A stretch of 64,000 nucleotides of DNA from Thermoplasmatota archaeon. Lineage in GTDB: Archaea; Thermoplasmatota; Thermoplasmata; UBA10834. Both the position numbers and the translations under genes were made by a program. The DNA is taken from the NCBI GenBank assembly GCA_018818785.1, contig JAHIRF010000004.1:62001-126000 (forward strand), in the 5' to 3' direction. Under the pieces are notes generated by a model. The model had not been told where the DNA came from. It saw nothing but the letters and a program-made list of their open reading frames with translations, and made no database searches. Position 1 is the first letter of the stretch. Every line of letters begins with the position of its first letter. This document shows positions 63,701-64,000 of this stretch, in pieces.

Positions 63701-63847
63701 AAGTCTGATACTATCTCCAAAATCATCTATGGGAAATGCGTGAGCGGACGGCGCAGTCGGTCCTTGGAGCAGGACCATCAGCGTCATCGGAAGAAGCAGG
63801 ACGCAGAGCAAACAGCTCGCTAGCGTCGTCCGGCTCACGGTGGCCAT
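60746..63847 (-). CDS. large cell-surface protein: propeller, CARDB/NEW3-type domains, C-terminal anchor
   Basis: The 1033-residue protein has a signal peptide (~8-35), an N-terminal region of repeats (~40-420) each with the pattern (H/D)-I-V-W-x-D and a D-x-x-G turn (IHIVWEDYRSGNGDIYY, VYIVWES, LAMVWTDARND, IHIVWYDFRD, VHVVFDDDR, VDVVWQD), predicting a beta-propeller of 6-7 blades, a CARDB-like domain (~430-530), three or four NEW3-like beta-sandwich domains (~540-960) and a C-terminal membrane helix (~975-1000) followed by an Arg/Lys-rich tail. Many N-glycosylation sequons are present. It is probably an S-layer-associated or adhesive surface protein. Confidence 0.82.
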   Translation of the reverse strand: MATVSRTTLASCLLCVLLLPMTLMVLLQGPTAPSAHAFPIDDFGDSIRLTFNPDVTTNISAAVDTSGDIHIVWEDYRSGNGDIYYVKLDAEGNKLTNDAKISNDSARSIHPTIAVDSYGHVYIVWESVTNDTSELYFAKLWYYASNITFLENGLRVSDSNPANSTEPDMIVCPDGNLAMVWTDARNDIGDGNLEIYYKRLRATGTSLTTDTRITGDVGISEHPKLDIGPDGMIHIVWYDFRDSSSGLVINHGVFYRKALQDGTTVTNETRITFASPISRPDIAVDTDGNVHVVFDDDRYASFDIFYTLLDPDGNTLVDDRNISPKDDYQSRYPRISLSDSDAVDVVWQDNATGSWTVHYSAMSYIGAIEVYDQPLTTDLVGNATIPIVMCARDNNTFVLFRGDSPNQELFFQRTHRPDPCILAPDLRVSTVQPLVDSTIWINATVRNLEGDTITDLVVALKVDSVIVQETTLASLPSGSATPVSFSYVAQEGDTSVGIAVDPYQQVREIDDDNNDMTSTITVRTLGVSVVSDATSRQANPGEDVAFNLTIMNEGSSTFSFVLSNSTLEDGWKIDLGGSPADHYTIPTTTSTIAQVIVAVPQDTLPGPRRFYIDVNCTERSSVSANMSLMIDVTKTGALSIISPAGGNVEPTIPVTYTFTVWNTANSNDSFEISATDERGWTLELSQESVDLQPEERVEMSLTVSPARYDPPGTTNMITFSIESTNLSENTAEANLLCLQGHHREVDLRITQQAYTNLSVPESREIVYVLQVQNLGNSNDTFSIGLSETSSFWMYLNTSYLFLGPGENGSLRLTMVPGIDILSGFYEFNVSAVSEADPQAYDTQEMGVNVLPYYDLHASVDRAEIHARKGNTVFVNLTIENTGNIVDVVDLYVYLDVFNTSVAVIDDLEYNLESDQLPQISLNPRGSITIMLIIPITSNASLGVYELYIDIGSLIDPTVTTSENIVIIVEKAPSWLNVYVIIAIAGAAAAAGIIIFLLIRRKAVMEQKRVEEERRRRQVKRRPAGPPKRQSKTI

Positions 63848-63965
63848 ATGGAAAAATCACGCTCCTATACTCATAAGGGTTAGCACTCAATTCTCGCTCC
63901 TGACTATCACCGAGGCCAAGCGGCACGAAATCTGGCCAGATATGCGTCATTAACATCGATGAAAG

Positions 63966-63979
63966 AATCTCGCGAGATT
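63966..63979. repeat. 14-base perfect palindrome
   Basis: AATCTCGCGAGATT is perfectly self-complementary, located 119 bases upstream of the surface protein gene near the window edge. It could be an operator or part of a terminator hairpin of a gene outside the window. Confidence 0.3.
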
Positions 63980-64000
63980 TTCATTCAAGATATTCCTGAA

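Noticed and set aside
1-64000. CRISPR arrays, insertion sequences, attachment sites, replication origin
   Set aside because: I saw no regularly spaced direct repeats, transposase genes, terminal inverted repeats, integrase genes or origin-recognition boxes with an Orc1/Cdc6 gene.

Overview
The window is archaeal and fits the Thermoplasmatota (Thermoplasmata-like lineage). The evidence is the Sm-like protein / ribosomal protein L37e / purF gene order, an L41e-like ribosomal peptide, tRNA genes with bulge-helix-bulge introns and no encoded CCA, TATA/BRE promoters, an archaeal CobY and CobZ, a PAC2-family protein, and many GTG/TTG starts with 1- or 4-base stop/start overlaps. Species cannot be named from the sequence. 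No mcr or hydrogenase structural genes are present, so methanogenesis is neither shown nor excluded.

Region 1 (1-11867, minus strand) is a dense heterodisulfide-reductase-like (Hdr) electron-transfer cluster: canonical hdrA, hdrC, hdrB, mvhD, a 1008-residue tandem HdrA, an MvhD-HdrC-HdrB fusion, a small twin-repeat cysteine protein, and a second HdrA set split over two genes, the last cut by the window edge. Region 2 (12337-16927, minus) is the [NiFe]-hydrogenase maturation operon hypB-hypF-hypC-hypA-hypD; hypE is not here. Together they suggest hydrogenase- or formate-linked electron bifurcation or confurcation, with the partner enzyme encoded elsewhere.

Region 3 (17336-25091) holds a predicted seven-bladed secreted propeller protein, a double-GNAT protein, a TPM/LemA pair, two intron-containing tRNA genes flanking an L41e-like gene, a PAC2 protein and a membrane protein. 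The tRNA-Arg(TCT) gene has two introns, one in the T-loop with a perfect bulge-helix-bulge; the tRNA-Trp intron carries a box C/D guide matching its own anticodon loop. Region 4 (25214-34309) has a PLP aminotransferase followed by cobalamin salvage and uptake: cobY-cobS-cobZ (minus) diverging from cobT-btuF-btuC-btuD, a winged-helix regulator and a nitroreductase-like gene.

Region 5 (34423-50413) is accessory: CorA, a membrane protein/winged-helix pair, several secreted or membrane-anchored surface proteins, a class V aminotransferase-fold enzyme, a large HTH-STAND-TPR regulator, a CBS protein, an MscS channel and an SPFH-like protein with a cysteine cluster. Region 6 (50806-57339) is a complete tryptophan operon, trpE-G-D/C-F-B-A, with trpD and trpC fused and a possible Trp-containing leader peptide. 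Region 7 (57552-64000) carries a secreted peptidase S51-like protein, tRNA-Ala(GGC), purF, rpl37e, an lsm gene and a large cell-surface protein.
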